This document shows positions 10,855 to 24,365 of a stretch of 64,000 nucleotides of DNA, piece by piece. This DNA comes from Paramecium octaurelia. Its lineage: Eukaryota; Ciliophora; Oligohymenophorea; Peniculida; Parameciidae. The position numbers were made by a program, and so were the translations under genes. Each line of letters starts with the position of its first letter. The first letter of the stretch is position 1. The stretch lies in contig CAJJDP010000014.1 in the NCBI GenBank assembly GCA_905182995.1, positions 455,505 through 519,504 on the forward strand, written 5' to 3'. The notes below the pieces were generated by a model. The model was given only the letters and a program-made list of their open reading frames with translations, was not told the origin of the DNA and searched no databases.

Positions 10855-13800
10855 ATGAATTCTCCCTACAATGAATAGAAAATGAAATAAGCATCCACCT
10901 AGTTCTCATTCAAGCCTACGGTCTTACCTCAAGTTATGTCAACTTGCAGATTGGCTCGCTTTCCGATGGATGGAAAACTTGGAGAATCCTTTCAAGAATC
11001 AAACAAAAAATAAAGCAAATGGTATTTCAGAATTCAAACATAAGCAGAGAAACAAGAAAAGGTTGAAAAAGACAAAGTCATTGAAGTACACTTATCTGTT
11101 ATTAATCTCATAAGGATGTTTATATTTAGATGCAAAATAATCAGGAAGAGATCTGTGAAGATATGAAATAAAAAGACTTGGTTGGCCCAGATTCAGTTAA
11201 GAATTATTACCAAACCTATAAAAAAATAAATAGGATCAAGGAGTAGAATAATCTCTTTGCGATTTAGAGTAAGATAAGATCCAAATTAAATTAGACTCTG
11301 TCCAAACCAATCTCATAATCAAATCAGAGCAATTAAGATTATTGCCTTGCAAGATGGGACTAATCAAATAGAAGGGAGAGTCTAAAGTATTGAGTATAGA
11401 AAATCACAAATATGGTGATAAATATGTTGAAGTACTGTCTGAAGGTTTAAGAACTCTCCCTGTAGTTTAAGATTTCAATTTCAATTCCAACAGAATCAAG
11501 GAAAATGGAGCTTCATTGATTTTGCCTTTAATTTCCAAATAAGCGAGGTCTATTGAAATGGTTTCGAATATAATTGGAAAAAAAGGATTGGAACCAGTTT
11601 TAAATGTACTCCCATCTCAGACTTGCAAGTATCTATATCTTAATGAATTCTAAGAATCCAAGTCTTGAATTTAGAAGACAATCAGTTGGGCGATATCTTA
11701 GCTCAGGAGCTCTTTAAGGCTTTATAAAAAAATAATACTGTTAAATTACTTAATTTATCTAAAAATCAAATCACTAATGTTTCTCACACTTTCATTAAAT
11801 AAATGATTGAGACTAATGACTCTTTGGAGGAGTTGTATCTTCATTGGAATTTACTCAAAGGGAGTGGTGGAGCTGAAGTTTTTAAAGCATTGATTACTAA
11901 TAAGAACATCAAAGTTTTAGATTTGTCTTATAATTTATTAGGATGTGGTGGTTCAAATTTAACTCCTGTTCTAAAATAATTTTTTGAAGACAATAAAGAA
12001 ATGATTCATTTAGATTTATCAGCAAATTAATTCAGTTTAGCGGACAGTCAATCAATTTCAGAATCTTTAAAGGAAAATCACACAATCTATGGTTTTCACT
12101 TTTCTGGCAATTTTGGATATGTAGATTCAAAAGGATTCTTGATTATTTAGAATGAAATGAGGAACTTCAATTAAATTCATACGGATTATAGAATTAGAGG
12201 ATGTGAAACTCACAGTAAGCCATACTCAAAAGGTCCAAGATCAGAAAAAGTAATGGATGTTTGTTGGATCTGTGATGGTTGGTAGGGCTAGAAGTTTGAA
12301 TGGATTCCAAGTAATATTAATTATTAATATTAATTTTAGACAAGAGTGGAAATGCATCAGAAGAACCGATATTCATTCATTTTGATTTTGAGGGATATGA
12401 AGCTATTTTTTTAGGGAAACCAGATGAGAATGGTATTTACTCAACAAATCGAATGGTACCAACAGGAGAATTAGATTATTTTTATACTGGATCTCAATTG
12501 CAAGTGGCAAGTCTGACTGAACCATAAAAAGTTCACAATGAAAAATTTAGAGTGAGGACTAAAATCGCAGATTAAATAATAGATGTGTTATTGGATGAAA
12601 CAAATCATCAAAAGATAAATAAAGGGAAACCTGTAATATCGGATTGGGATCCAAATTATAATGTAAAGCCAAGAACTGGTGATCCAATTTATATCCCTGC
12701 TAAAATGAAAAAATAGAAGCGAGTATGGTCATATCCAATTTCAATATGGGCACCTAAATACAAATTTGATACTGAAGATCTATTACGTAAATGTTTTGAG
12801 AGAGATTGGAATTGTTCAAAGATCACAAAATTTGTTAAGAAAACTGAAGAATAGGAATAAATCAAAGAAATGTTATGGCAAAATTATAAATCAATAANTA
12901 ATTGGAAAAAAAGGATTGGAACCAGTTTTAAATGTACTCCCATCTCAGACTTGCAAGTATCTATATCTTAATGAATTCTAAGAATCCAAGTCTTGAATTT
13001 AGAAGACAATCAGTTGGGCGATATCTTAGCTCAGGAGCTCTTTAAGGCTTTATAAAAAAATAATACTGTTAAATTACTTAATTTATCTAAAAATCAAATC
13101 ACTAATGTTTCTCACACTTTCATTAAATAAATGATTGAGACTAATGACTCTTTGGAGGAGTTGTATCTTCATTGGAATTTACTCAAAGGGAGTGGTGGAG
13201 CTGAAGTTTTTAAAGCATTGATTACTAATAAGAACATCAAAGTTTTAGATTTGTCTTATAATTTATTAGGATGTGGTGGTTCAAATTTAACTCCTGTTCT
13301 AAAATAATTTTTTGAAGACAATAAAGAAATGATTCATTTAGATTTATCAGCAAATTAATTCAGTTTAGCGGACAGTCAATCAATTTCAGAATCTTTAAAG
13401 GAAAATCACACAATCTATGGTTTTCACTTTTCTGGCAATTTTGGATATGTAGATTCAAAAGGATTCTTGATTATTTAGAATGAAATGAGGAACTTCAATT
13501 AAATTCATACGGATTATAGAATTAGAGGATGTGAAACTCACAGTAAGCCATACTCAAAAGGTCCAAGATCAGAAAAAGTAATGGATGTTTGTTGGATCTG
13601 TGATGGTTGGTAGGGCTAGAAGTTTGAATGGATTCCAAGTAATATTAATTATTAATATTAATTTTAGACAAGAGTGGAAATGCATCAGAAGAACCGATAT
13701 TCATTCATTTTGATTTTGAGGGATATGAAGCTATTTTTTTAGGGAAACCAGATGAGAATGGTATTTACTCAACAAATCGAATGGTACCAACAGGAGAATT

Positions 13801-15115
13801 AGATTATTTTTATACTGGATCTCAATTGCAAGTGGCAAGTCTGACTGAACCATAAAAAGTTCACAATGAAAAATTTAGAGTGAGGACTAAAATCGCAGAT
13901 TAAATAATAGATGTGTTATTGGATGAAACAAATCATCAAAAGATAAATAAAGGGAAACCTGTAATATCGGATTGGGATCCAAATTATAATGTAAAGCCAA
14001 GAACTGGTGATCCAATTTATATCCCTGCTAAAATGAAAAAATAGAAGCGAGTATGGTCATATCCAATTTCAATATGGGCACCTAAATACAAATTTGATAC
14101 TGAAGATCTATTACGTAAATGTTTTGAGAGAGATTGGAATTGTTCAAAGATCACAAAATTTGTTAAGAAAACTGAAGAATAGGAATAAATCAAAGAAATG
14201 TTATGGCAAAATTATAAATCAATAAGAGAGACCTATAGATATTATTCAGCCATAAATCCAAGTGGTGATGTATTCTCTATGTCTCAAAATCCAACTTCTG
14301 AATTTGTGAATTAATGTTAATTAATAGATGGCAAATAGATGAAGTTGGCTGATGTTGATTTAAAATTTATTGCAACTTGTAGTGCTTCATAATCAGATTG
14401 GAAGGGCAATTTTAGAAATCCTGAGAGATATTTAGTCAGATATTAGATGATGGAATTTTTAGTGAGATTATCAGAGGATAAATACATTAGAAATCAACCT
14501 GGTTCTCCATCATATGTTTAAGCCACAAGAATGATATTAGATTAATGTCTACCTCATATGTCTTAATTCGATTCTCATAAATGGAGAATGGAAAGGTACT
14601 TTATAGAATAATGTGATGATGTATGTAAGAAATACAAACAAGTAATTGATTATGTGTACATGCATAATTCATAGAAAAAGGTGAAACCGGGATAAGCACC
14701 ATTCATGTGTTTAGATGAATTGAAAGATGTATGCAATAAGGCCAGTCTGTTTGATGAAAATTTTGTTGAAAGAGATGTTAATTTAGCATTTTGCTTATCT
14801 ATGTTAACTTAAGTTGATGAATTAGAAAGTGATAGACTATTTTAGATGTAATGGATAGAATTCATGGAAGCATTGGCGAGAATAGCTGATAAATACTCTC
14901 CAATTGGAGTTGGGAAGCAAAGTGAAGTATTCAGTTAATATAATCATATTTAGAAAGAATGGACCTATGAATAAAGGTTTGCACAGCCTCTGTATTATAA
15001 ACTAGAAGCTTTTATGGTTCATTTGATTCATACTTCAGTCGATGAAGAAACTAAAAAAAACTGGAAGATACCTACGGTTTCGATGTTCGATGTTATTGAG
15101 GATGATGATTAATGA
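10855..15115 (+). CDS. Leucine-rich-repeat protein with large conserved-looking C-terminus (interrupted by assembly repeat)
   Basis: When the duplicated 1328 bp (11571-12898 or the equivalent) is removed, the gene gives one frame of 941 codons with introns 11086-11114, 11269-11294, 11629-11654 and 12311-12339. As printed the duplication shifts the frame. Residues about 190-420 contain RNI-type leucine-rich repeats (VLNLEDNQLGD, LLNLSKNQITN, ELYLHWNLLKG, VLDLSYNLLG, HLDLSANQFS). Then come a Cys/Trp-containing segment (DVCWICDGW) and about 450 residues I do not recognise. Their helical end (FMEALARIADKYS) recalls EF-hand-like modules in axonemal proteins. A ciliary scaffold role is only a guess. 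Confidence 0.75.
11571..14225. repeat. Exact 1327-bp direct repeat around a single N (assembly artefact)
   Basis: Bases 11571-12897 recur at 12899-14225 with no difference seen by eye. They are separated only by the ambiguous base at 12898. The second copy repeats introns 3 and 4 of the LRR gene at 12957-12982 and 13639-13667. The unit plus N is 1328 bp, not a multiple of three, so only the collapsed form keeps the protein in frame. This is what two overlapping contigs joined without merging would look like. Confidence 0.9.
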
Positions 15116-15215
15116 TAATATTATATACTTATATTTAACTGAATTGAGTTACAACTAACTGGTGCGATGACTAATAAAATAATATAAATTAAAGATTTAG
15201 TGACAAATATTGTTA

Positions 15216-16978
15216 ATGGCTAATTTTCAAGAGTTCCTTAGTGGCTTAGGCTAAATCAAATAGATGGAGATTCCTTTTTACTATAGGAATTAGTTTAAGA
15301 TCAAGGAAAACTTCATAAATCCTAATAGCAAACATTTCGATCAAATTGCTTAAAAGTAAATCATAATATTTATAAGACTCCTATCAGAAGATAATAAAGG
15401 GTTGAAAAGGAAGTGGGATAAACAATGCAAGATGTTATTTATCTGGGTTATTGTCAAATACTTCTAAGTGAGAAATAAAAAAACCATCAATCCAAATTCA
15501 GATGAGTGGTTAGAATTGTCAGGAATATTCAATTTTGATGAGGTGACTCTGAAACAACGATGGATTACTCTAATAAACCCTATGGCTAAAAGTTTGAATT
15601 GGGAATCAGAAGAAGATGATATAATAAGATCATTGATGATGTATATTATTAAACTTTAATTTCTTCATTTTAGACAATAAGAGGAAAAACACATCTGGAC
15701 CTAAATTGCCCTGGAGCTATATAATCATAACAATGGATAGTATGTTAGAACACCAAAACAAGTCAGAGAAAGATGGATGAATTATTTAAATCCTAAATTA
15801 AATAAGTAAACCCTATTTTTAGCAATTTAAATTAGATCTAGTTGGACTGATTAAGAAGACAATTAATTATTGCAATTGGTAGTCAATAGCGGCAAGAGAT
15901 GGTCCTTGATTTCCTCATTATTGCAAGGGAGAACTGAAAATTAAGTGAAGAATAGGTATCAAATTTCTACACTACTTAAATTAGATATAAGAGTCTCATT
16001 CATAAGATTTTCAAAGAAGAAGACGATGATGACATTGAAGAAATATCAGCCATTAGATAATATTTAGCTAAATAGATTTATACTGCTATTAACTAAGAGA
16101 ACAACCCATCACATTCAGTAAAAAATGAAGCCAAAATAAAATGCGAAGAGTCTTAATCTAATAGTATTAATATATAAAAACAAAAAAAAAAATAATAACT
16201 CAAATATTAAGATGAATAGGATTAGTAGATCTAAATCAAAAAGAAAAAAATTAAGGTTATTGAGAATCTCCATGTAAAACAAGAAATCGATTAAAAATTA
16301 TCATCCTAATCACTCAATCAATAATTTTGTCTATCTACAAATGGAAATTGTGATACTCAAAGTTAAGAGAATAGAAAAGGTGTATCCAGTTCTCATTCCT
16401 AAGGCTCAATATAAAATCAGGAATTTGAATGCAAATCTTAACAATTCCTCTAATCCTAATCTAAATGCTAACTTTAATCCCCTTCCTACATTGGATAAAC
16501 TTAAGTGAAAGAAACAATACCTTAATACACTGGGTTCAGGCCCTACACAAATGATGCTTGTAATGATCTATTCTAATAAACACCTTCTTAAATTAATAGA
16601 CTAGGATTTGGTCTCAAATAAAACCCATATTCTTTCTAATAGTTATCACCATTTCAATAATAGATTTAGTAAACGCCAATCGTATATACTCCGCTATACT
16701 TATACAATTCACAATTCATTGCACAATCTCCATACAAGAGTCCAATTTTATCACCACATATATGGATGTAATAATAATAGTAAATTCAATAATAGTATGA
16801 GATTGAAATTCAGAATGAATAGTTAAAATAGGAATAATTTGTAAATATATATGTGTTTATCAATTAGAATAATAAGTTAGAGTTTCTTTAAGGGTAAGAT
16901 TTGGTTTCTAAATGGAAGAATAAAAGAGTGTAGGAGAAACAGAATTAGTAAGAGCTAAATAAGATTATAGATCAATGA
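15216..16978 (+). CDS. Myb/SANT-domain protein
   Basis: Nuclear DNA-binding regulator by family. Three Myb-like repeats span roughly residues 80-260, with their Trp landmarks: WLELSGIFNFDEVTLKQRW, HIWTQIALELY...RERWMNYLNP and SSWTDQEDNQLL...RWSLISSLLQGRTENQVKNRY. The last is a canonical SANT repeat. A 29-nt intron at 15956-15984 is required. Three more likely introns (15356-15376, 15641-15673, 15806-15835) are stopless multiples of three, and removing them improves the Myb alignment. The product is 577 aa with one intron spliced or 549 aa with all. The C-terminal half is Gln-rich and low-complexity. The order fits a c-Myb-like R2R3 factor. Confidence 0.8.
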
Positions 16979-17216
16979 AGATTGTTTATATCAACATATT
17001 CTATAACACTATCTTGTTTTTCAGTACTAATCTAAGAATATCACAATGTGCTTAAATTCTTTTTTGTATTTTATGAAATAATAACATTGACTTTTATTAA
17101 GTAATTGATCATAAATGATTACTGTCTGGTCTTTAATATTATTAATTCTTTCAAATTCATAAAACACAAGCAAATGTATTTTTGCATTAATTTTATCTTT
17201 TTTTAATATTAATTTC

Positions 17217-17938
17217 ATGATACCTTCAGAAAATGAAGATTAGTTCTCTCCTAATTCTCAGTTAATTATTTTATTTATATTACAGACATAAACAACAGTA
17301 AAACGACTCTAATCAAAAGTAAAAAGATTCCTATAAAAAATATGCAGTTATTGACTAATCGAAAAGAGTGTTATTGTTAAAAAAGATTTTATCAAAAGAA
17401 TCTACAATTAAAGAAGCAGCAAAAGAATTTGGAGTTAATTTTAGTACAGCTAAAGCAATTTTGCAGACTTATAGAAAGGAAGGCCGGATTGGTAAGAAGA
17501 AAACAAGAGAGAGAAACAAAAAAGAGAAAAGTGAGCCGGAATTCAGTGTCTGCAGTTAAAGAAAAGTATAATCCATGTACGATCTTGAACGAGAAGTTTA
17601 GATTCCCCAAAGAAGCTTTTCTCCTGATTTAAAAGTATTAAATTTCATCTCAAGTAGGCATCTGACAAACATATTACAAAGAGTATCTTATAATAGCAAT
17701 CCTTATTGCTGAATAGATAAAAAAATTAGCCACAACAAATTAATAGCAATGAAGAACAAAATGCTTAAATTGCATTGGCTGTCTGTCAAAGAGAATTAGA
17801 AAAATAAAAATTAGTTAATATGCAATTGGCATTAATGATATAAGTAATCAAACCTATTTAAAACCGTAGAATTATTAAATCTGTGGATTTCAGGCCAAAG
17901 TGCCAGAAGTAAAAGAAGAAGATGATAAAATTAACTGA
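17217..17938 (+). CDS. Small helix-turn-helix protein
   Basis: Predicted 216 aa with introns 17261-17285, 17635-17654 and 17844-17869. Residues about 43-78 contain a compact HTH: STIKEAAKEFGVNFSTAKAI, followed by LQTYRKEGRIG. It resembles the homeodomain-like/psq HTH class found in transposases and small regulators. After it comes a Lys/Arg-rich patch (KKKTRERNKKEK) and a Gln-rich helical region ending in an acidic tail. DNA binding is likely from the fold. The targets are unknown, and no transposase catalytic domain is present. Confidence 0.7.
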
Positions 17939-18012
17939 GTTTGTCATCAAAATTCTGAATTATTGTTATTACAATTAATAATTTTTATTCATAACACATA
18001 TATATCAAGGAA

Positions 18013-18937
18013 ATGAAGAAATAATAGCTTCTAGTAAATGTTAATGAGATGGATTTAATTTTAGATAAAACCTCAACTCAAGGAGCACTATGGCTGGGAA
18101 ATCTAAAAGCAGCTCAAAATATTAAATAATTAAAAGAAAATAACATCCAAACAGTCATAACAGTGGCAAATAATATTATAGTAAATTTTAAAAACTCTCT
18201 AAACATCTCTCACAAAGTAAAACTTATTATGAAGTCAGATTTATAGAGTTGAAGATACAGAAAAAGCACAAATAATAGAATATTTCGATGAAATAATCAA
18301 AGAAATATCGATTGGCTTGAACTCTGGTTCCGTTTTGGTACATTGTGCTGCAGGCATTTCAAGGTCGAGTGCATGCGTGATTGCTTATCTCATGAAAACT
18401 AATAAATGGCCATACGAAAAAACCTTTTATTTTGTGAAAGAGAAGAGATTAGCTATCAATCCAAATCCTGGCTTCAAGAAATAACTTATACAGTATAGTA
18501 AGAATCTGTAATCAAACACTTAACAATTAAATCTCGACCTCAAGGAATCTAAAGATTCAAAGGATATGAATCCCTTCGCTTTAGGTTATTCGAATTCTTG
18601 GGGAAAACTGAAAAAGAAAAATTTTTCAAACCCTCATGAATTGGTGAATTAACTCTCTTAAAATTTAGTTAAATCTCCACTTAAAAAAATCGATCAATTA
18701 AATCATACATCAACATCTGAGGAAAGATAGATCTATCGTCAATTATTAGCAAAAAAACTATTTGTTAATACATTTTCAACTAAAAACTCTGTTTCAATCG
18801 CAAATTATCAAACTGAACAGTCTGTTGAACAAAAGAAAACAACTACTGAAAAATAACCTATAAGAATTAAAGCTCTTTTAAGTATGTACAAGAGAATTGA
18901 ATTTAACATCTTAGAATCGGAAAGAACAAAAACTTGA
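18013..18937 (+). CDS. Dual-specificity protein phosphatase
   Basis: Predicted 300 aa with one intron, 18217-18238 (22 nt). The N-terminal half is a DSP domain: GALWLGN entry, acidic RVEDTEKA, and the P-loop VHCAAGISRSSA, which supplies the catalytic Cys and Arg of the HCx5R signature. AYLMKTNKWPYEKTFYFVKEK follows, as in atypical MAPK-phosphatase-like DSPs. The C-terminal 150 residues are Ser/Lys-rich and disordered. It should dephosphorylate pTyr and pSer/pThr. Met13 (18049) is an alternative start closer to the domain. Confidence 0.88.
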
Positions 18938-19206
18938 TAATTTACTATAATAACTCAACATCAAATATTTCATTCATCCATTTCTAATTTGAAAGTCTAA
19001 TTCCTATAAGTAAACAGTATTTTTTATTTTATAAATAATTTTCAAGCGTATTAATGTTATAAATTAATTCTACATATAGAGAGATAGCAAAAGTCTTGAT
19101 AAAAAATGTAAATAGTTAAGAAAAACAATTAGAATAAATTCATTTTTCCTCTTTAGCATCAATCTGTTCTAATTTCTACTTCTACTCTAATTATTAGTTA
19201 AAGCCT

Positions 19207-19455
19207 TCAACTTATACTACTAGCTATTGTTTATGAATTAGGCAATACTTTCAGTATTGTATCGTTCAATTTATTCATATCTTCTAAGGAAGTTTGAACA
19301 TTGTTTTCTAATTCATTGATTCTAGTTTGATATGATTGAGCACGAGTTGCAAAGGTATCTTATTTATTCTAATACTGCTCTGGTAGATTGTTATTTTATT
19401 TATCTTCTAAATCTGGAATAGGAAAAGTAGAATTTCGACAACATTACTAACCCAT
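19207..19455 (-). CDS. Small coiled-coil protein with MGQQCC acylation motif
   Basis: Intronless 82-aa frame that begins Met-Gly-Gln-Gln-Cys-Cys. A Gly2 followed by adjacent Cys is the typical arrangement for N-myristoylation plus palmitoylation, so membrane attachment is likely. The remainder is helical and coiled-coil-like (TRINELENNVQTSLEDMNKL). Size and layout vaguely recall the acylated BORC/Lamtor subunits, but I cannot assign it. A last exon might exist, because GT-starting intron candidates lie near the stop. Its ATG is 34 bp from the RAD17-like ATG on the other strand. Confidence 0.55.
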
Positions 19456-19489
19456 GTTAATTATTTTTATTAATTTTAGTCAATTATTG

Positions 19490-20969
19490 ATGCATAATGA
19501 TAAGAAGATAAAAGAAATCAAGGATGGTTTACGCAATTTTCAAATAAAACCAATAACGATAATAAAGGGGACATCTGGAATTGGAAAGTGATTTAGATGT
19601 TATAAGCTTAGGTTGCATTTGGCCAAGTAAATTTTAGCAGAATTCAAGTACAAAATTTTGGAGGTAGATTCAGCATTCAGAGACATTTGGATGTTAAATG
19701 AAGTGCACCCTCTAATGTATTCTATGTAAGATTAACTATCAAAAATTGATGATTAAAGAGGTATAGGTTTTTGTAATGGTGTTAGTCATAATTTTAAAAG
19801 AAATTAGTGGGATTAGTAATTTGAATTCATTAAGACAATTGTAATAATAATACACTTACACAAAATGCAATAAGCCATTAGTAATAATTGTAAATACAAC
19901 AGTATTAAAAGATTATGAATTGACTAAAATTTTAAGTTAAGAATTTATTAAAATATATTGCAATATTGTGTGGTTGAAAAGTCCAACCAACAACAAGATT
20001 GAAAAGTATTTGCACTCTTGTTTTCCAAGAGTTAGTTCAAATGTGCTTCATTAAGTAAATATGATATGTTGACTAAGATAGCAGAACTATCGAATGGCGA
20101 TATTAGAAATGCGTACAATTAAGCATTTATATACTCAATAAACTACAGAGATGAGAACTAAAGCAAAGATTCTTAATTAACATTTTTTAATACTGTGGGT
20201 AGAGTACTATATAACAAAAGATTGGATTATTATAATACTCCAAAACAATTAACATATGAAGAAATGATATCTAAACCTGAACCCAAATATTACTTCGATC
20301 CTTTTTAGTTGTTGGAAACCATACAAGTGACCTAATAGACATATAGAGGGTATAAAGCCTAATGTTTAAATGTAGGTTTTTGTTTATCAACTCATTGAAA
20401 TTCTTGCATGACTTAAATGAAATGAAATAGTTTTATGAGATTCAGAGTGAGGCTGATGTAATTGAAAAAGGATTGTGCAGATTCGATAGAGTTAATATGC
20501 ATATTATCTTTAGTATTAAGGAGACATCTTTAATAATCAATTTTTAGTTAGTATGTTTGTGACTTTGGGTTACATGTAGACTAACAAGCACGTCAAACCT
20601 GCTAAATCCATGATGCTTACACTGAATGGTCCATAAGATTATTAATTTAGACAGGAGAGATTGCTAAAGCAAAATGAGATGAAGCAATTAAAACCATTTA
20701 AAAGTTATTAAAAAGAATTAGTATTAAGTATCTTATACGGAAAACGAGTTCAATTGCTCAATTCCAAAAATAACTTCATATCGTAAATCTCAATTGAGGA
20801 TGATCAATATGACTAACATTGGTTTGAAGAGGATTAGCAGGAACAACAGCAAACTTCCAATAAAAGATTAAGTTCAAAGAATATAAGAGTTAAAAGAAAT
20901 TAAGCGGAACTGATTTCTAGAAATAGAAATTAGAGGTTGATTGAAGTGTGTAATGAATTATTAAATTGA
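19490..20969 (+). CDS. RAD17: RAD17-like checkpoint clamp loader
   Basis: AAA+ ATPase that loads the 9-1-1 clamp at damaged DNA, working with RFC2-5. Predicted 452 aa with introns 19588-19611, 19761-19785, 20055-20077, 20350-20375 and 20491-20513. Visible: Walker A GTSGIGK near residue 27, the ELSNGDIRNAYNQ sensor-2-like block, and FFNTVGRVLYNKR, which matches the RAD17 linker. An N-terminal HNDKKIKEIKD segment matches the usual region before the P-loop. The usual KY-x-P entry may lie in an upstream exon, because a splice acceptor (TTTTAG, 19474-19479) directly precedes the frame. The N-terminus is therefore uncertain. It ends 37 bp from the importin gene. Confidence 0.82.
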
Positions 20970-21006
20970 TTATTAAACATAAATTTAGCAATTTCATGCA
21001 ACATCA

Positions 21007-24000
21007 TCATTAAAGAAGAGCGATCACTTTGTTTTTTTGTCCTTAATCTTAAACATTCAAAATAATGTTTTCTATAATTGCTTTGTATTGTTGATTTTGA
21101 ATCAAACCCTTTACGGTTGTCACAACGAAGTTTAATTATTCTTCCTTAAGCTATTTCTATAGATATATTTGATACCTTATAATGCTCCTTTTAGATGAGG
21201 GAATCTAATAACAGTTTTATCACTTATTCCATCCTTGGAGTAACAAGATCAGGAATAGTATTACCTAAGTTGACTAGGAATCTTAATCCGGTGAAATTCT
21301 CTTCAACATCTCCTTTGAATGGTAATTATGCCAAGATGTGATCAAGAGTGGTTTCCAAAGGCAAGGCTTATGGGAATCTAATAAGAATTCTGCAAACAGC
21401 GGCAGTAGCATTTTCGGCAGCTTCTCTGTATGTAGTTGCAGTGGTAAAGATATTTGTAAGTGTTTAGATAATCTAAGGGAGGGCTGAAGCAACATCATTT
21501 TATGGTCCAAATTCGCAATATGTAGCCAAAGCATAAGCGGCATTTCTATTTAATTCTTGATCTCCAATGGCAAGGACAGTGTTCAACAAGAATGGTAACA
21601 CAACCTATTGGCATTCAACAATAAGACTTGGTTCGTATTCGAAGATTTGAGCAAGACATCCAATTGTGCAAATGATATCATCAATTTCTTTATCTTTATG
21701 GAGATTGATTGCCAAATGAGGGAAGATCTCTCTGAACACAAGAACAAATCCATTTTTCAGATTCTTAGCTAATGTAGGGATTAAATCAGTGAGATTTTCT
21801 AGAACATTAAGATTCATATCTGAATCATTCTCTTCTTCACCTTCTGAGTCAAGATCAGCTCCTAAACACTTGATTTTCTTGTTCAATACTAAAGTAATAA
21901 CTTTGGCTAAATCATCAAGATTCTTGTAGACAATTTAAGGACCTAATTTCTTGGTTAGATGATCAATGACATCTATGGCAAGAGCAGCACATTCATAGGA
22001 TTCATCTTCAGCAATGACTCTGATCAATTTTTACATGACATCTGTTTACAAGAATGTTAAGAATTCAGCATCTAAATTTTCAATGGCTGGTAGTCCTTAC
22101 TACACTTTTGGTAATACTCCATTATGTCTGAATAAAGCATATCCTTCAATTAAGTCTCTGTAACATTGAAGAGTTTACATTCTGATGTTGTCATAGAAGA
22201 AATCAACAGTTTCATCTAAGATATCAAAAGTGGGTTTGAAGTATTGTCCAAATTATTATGGAACTGAAAGTGCAAATTAACCTAAGGCATGGATAGCAGC
22301 AGCTTTCTCATCCATTTAGGTGACTTTGACTCTCATAGGTCCTTGTTGATTTTCATCTTCAGAATCAGTATCTAAGGAGAATTCTTTCTTCTCTTTGTCA
22401 TAAGAGATTCCTTCTTTGGATTCTGCCAACTTCATAGTGTAACTGATGATTTAAGTGAAGATGGGAGCAAACTTCTCACCTTAAGCTGCAGCCATATTAT
22501 AAAAGAAGGCTAAGCAGGCTTCCCTGATTTCAAAATCTTCATGTTTAGTTAATAATTCGAATATTTATGGAGCCAATGGAGTTATCAATTGATTTTACAC
22601 TTCTAAATTGGATTTGAATGATTCAGCAATAGTTCCGAATACTTGAATTGCCTCTGATTTAATACTCATTATTTCAGGAGTATCCTTTTCCTTCAATACT
22701 TGTAATAGCAATTCACTGACATCCTTCAAATATGTTGCGAAAGCTTCTTTGGATGAAACGATAATGCTTCCGATTGAGGATAAACAATGTCTTCTGGCAA
22801 TGAATGTAGTTGTTTATTGTAAGAACAATTGAACCAAACTAGGCAAGAGTGCTTACATGTAAGGAAGTATCTTCTCTGATTCCATATTCTCAGCAAAGAT
22901 GTCAATTGTCAATAATGCCTTTTCATAAATCTTGTGATCTTAAGATTTAAGACAATTAATCATTTCTGGAATTACAATCTAATCATAAGTCAAGATTTCT
23001 GGGCATAACCATTCACTGAAATAAGATAAGCACTTAATTGCTGCTCCTCTTACAGCTGTCCTTTCGTCTTTCAATCCTTTGGGAATAATGACATTCATTA
23101 TTGGATTTTGTAATTATCTTCTAATTTGATCTTAGAGTCCTTCTGTAATAGCTGCCAATATCAAGAATCCTGCATTCATTTAGTTTATATCTCCTGAGTC
23201 TACCAATTTTATGATTGTTTCCAAAAATAAGCCAAAGAGAGTCTTCTTCTTACCTAAGCCAATCACTAAGGTTTCCAAGAGCCATAAGGTTACATCTTAA
23301 AGTGGTTCTTCATCTTGAGTCAATTCCTCCTCTGTGTATGGTTGTGCAACGACTAAGGATAAACATTCGATAAGTTATTTTAATAATGTTGGGTTCTTAT
23401 TCAATACCTTCTTGTGATACTCTACAACATTGTCAATCAAATCCAATACACATTCCTTAAATTTACTACTGCATTTTGGATTCAACAAAAGCTAATTAAT
23501 TAAGTATGTATTATTACATTTTAACTTGCAGCATATTCTACAATCATACCCAAATGAGTATCTAAAATTGTTAATTTGCTTTCAGCCAAATATCCAAAAG
23601 CGTCAAAGCAATGATAAGCATTATCTTCATCTCCTTCTTTTATACATTAATCTACGAATCTTAAGATTGGTTCAACCAAAGTCTTGTATTATTAAGCCTA
23701 ATTGTATAGATTACTTAAATTACTTCCTATTTGTTCATGTGTTCAATGTTATCAAACAAGGAAATCAAACACTTGACTGTTTGTACTCTGATTTATTTGT
23801 CACTATCTTGGAGATTTTCAATGAAGAATGGATAAAACACAGAGTAGAATGGTTTCAAACTATCTCCAGAGTAATCAAATATTAAAGCTAATAACATTAA
23901 ACCTCTTTATCTAGTGACAATGTCTTAGTTCTTTGCTGTTTAATTTTATAGAACTTAAAATAGCTCTGGCCATTTATTGTCTCCCAATGTTTAAATTGCA

Positions 24001-24365
24001 ATAGTTCCTATCAATGATCCAATACTTGTTCTGATTGGATTGATTGGTTCTGCAAAGAATCTCTCCAATAACAATTGTTTTAATTGAGTTTAAGCTGTAG
24101 CATCCAATTTATCATAATTCGCAGCCATGTTTCTTTTTAATAAGACACCTGCCAAGTGTCTGAATGATTACTACTCTATTAAATTATAATCTCATACATT
24201 CTCATTTTGAGATATTATTAATGCCAATGGTCCTACGCAATTCACAGACTTAGTGTATACTTTTAAAACACGTGTAGCCTCTTTAATCTTTTCGTTATCA
24301 CCAGAGAGGACGAAGGTAAGCATCTAAAACAATTACTCTTGTGTCAAGTTTGAAAATTCAGCCAT
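21007..24365 (-). CDS. Importin-beta family karyopherin (importin-4/5 type)
   Basis: Nuclear import receptor made of HEAT repeats, which binds Ran-GTP and cargo such as ribosomal proteins and histones. Predicted 1082 aa, the size of IPO4 and IPO5 (about 1080-1100). Introns: 24171-24197, 23698-23723, 23492-23517 and 21145-21175. The N-terminus shows the karyopherin pattern FRHLAGVLLKRN, then EPINPIRTSIGSLIGTIA. An acidic loop (DSEGEEENDSD) near residue 790 is the kind of insertion seen in importin-5. The rest is repeated amphipathic helix pairs. Choosing between IPO4 and IPO5 orthology would need a tree. Confidence 0.88.

Noticed and set aside
17392..17632. Alternative frames over the HTH gene on both strands
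   Set aside because: The frame with the helix-turn-helix and three properly sized introns explains the region; the others are shadows.
23526..23885. 119-aa plus-strand open frame
   Set aside because: It is antisense to the importin coding sequence, which has a continuous HEAT-repeat protein on the other strand.
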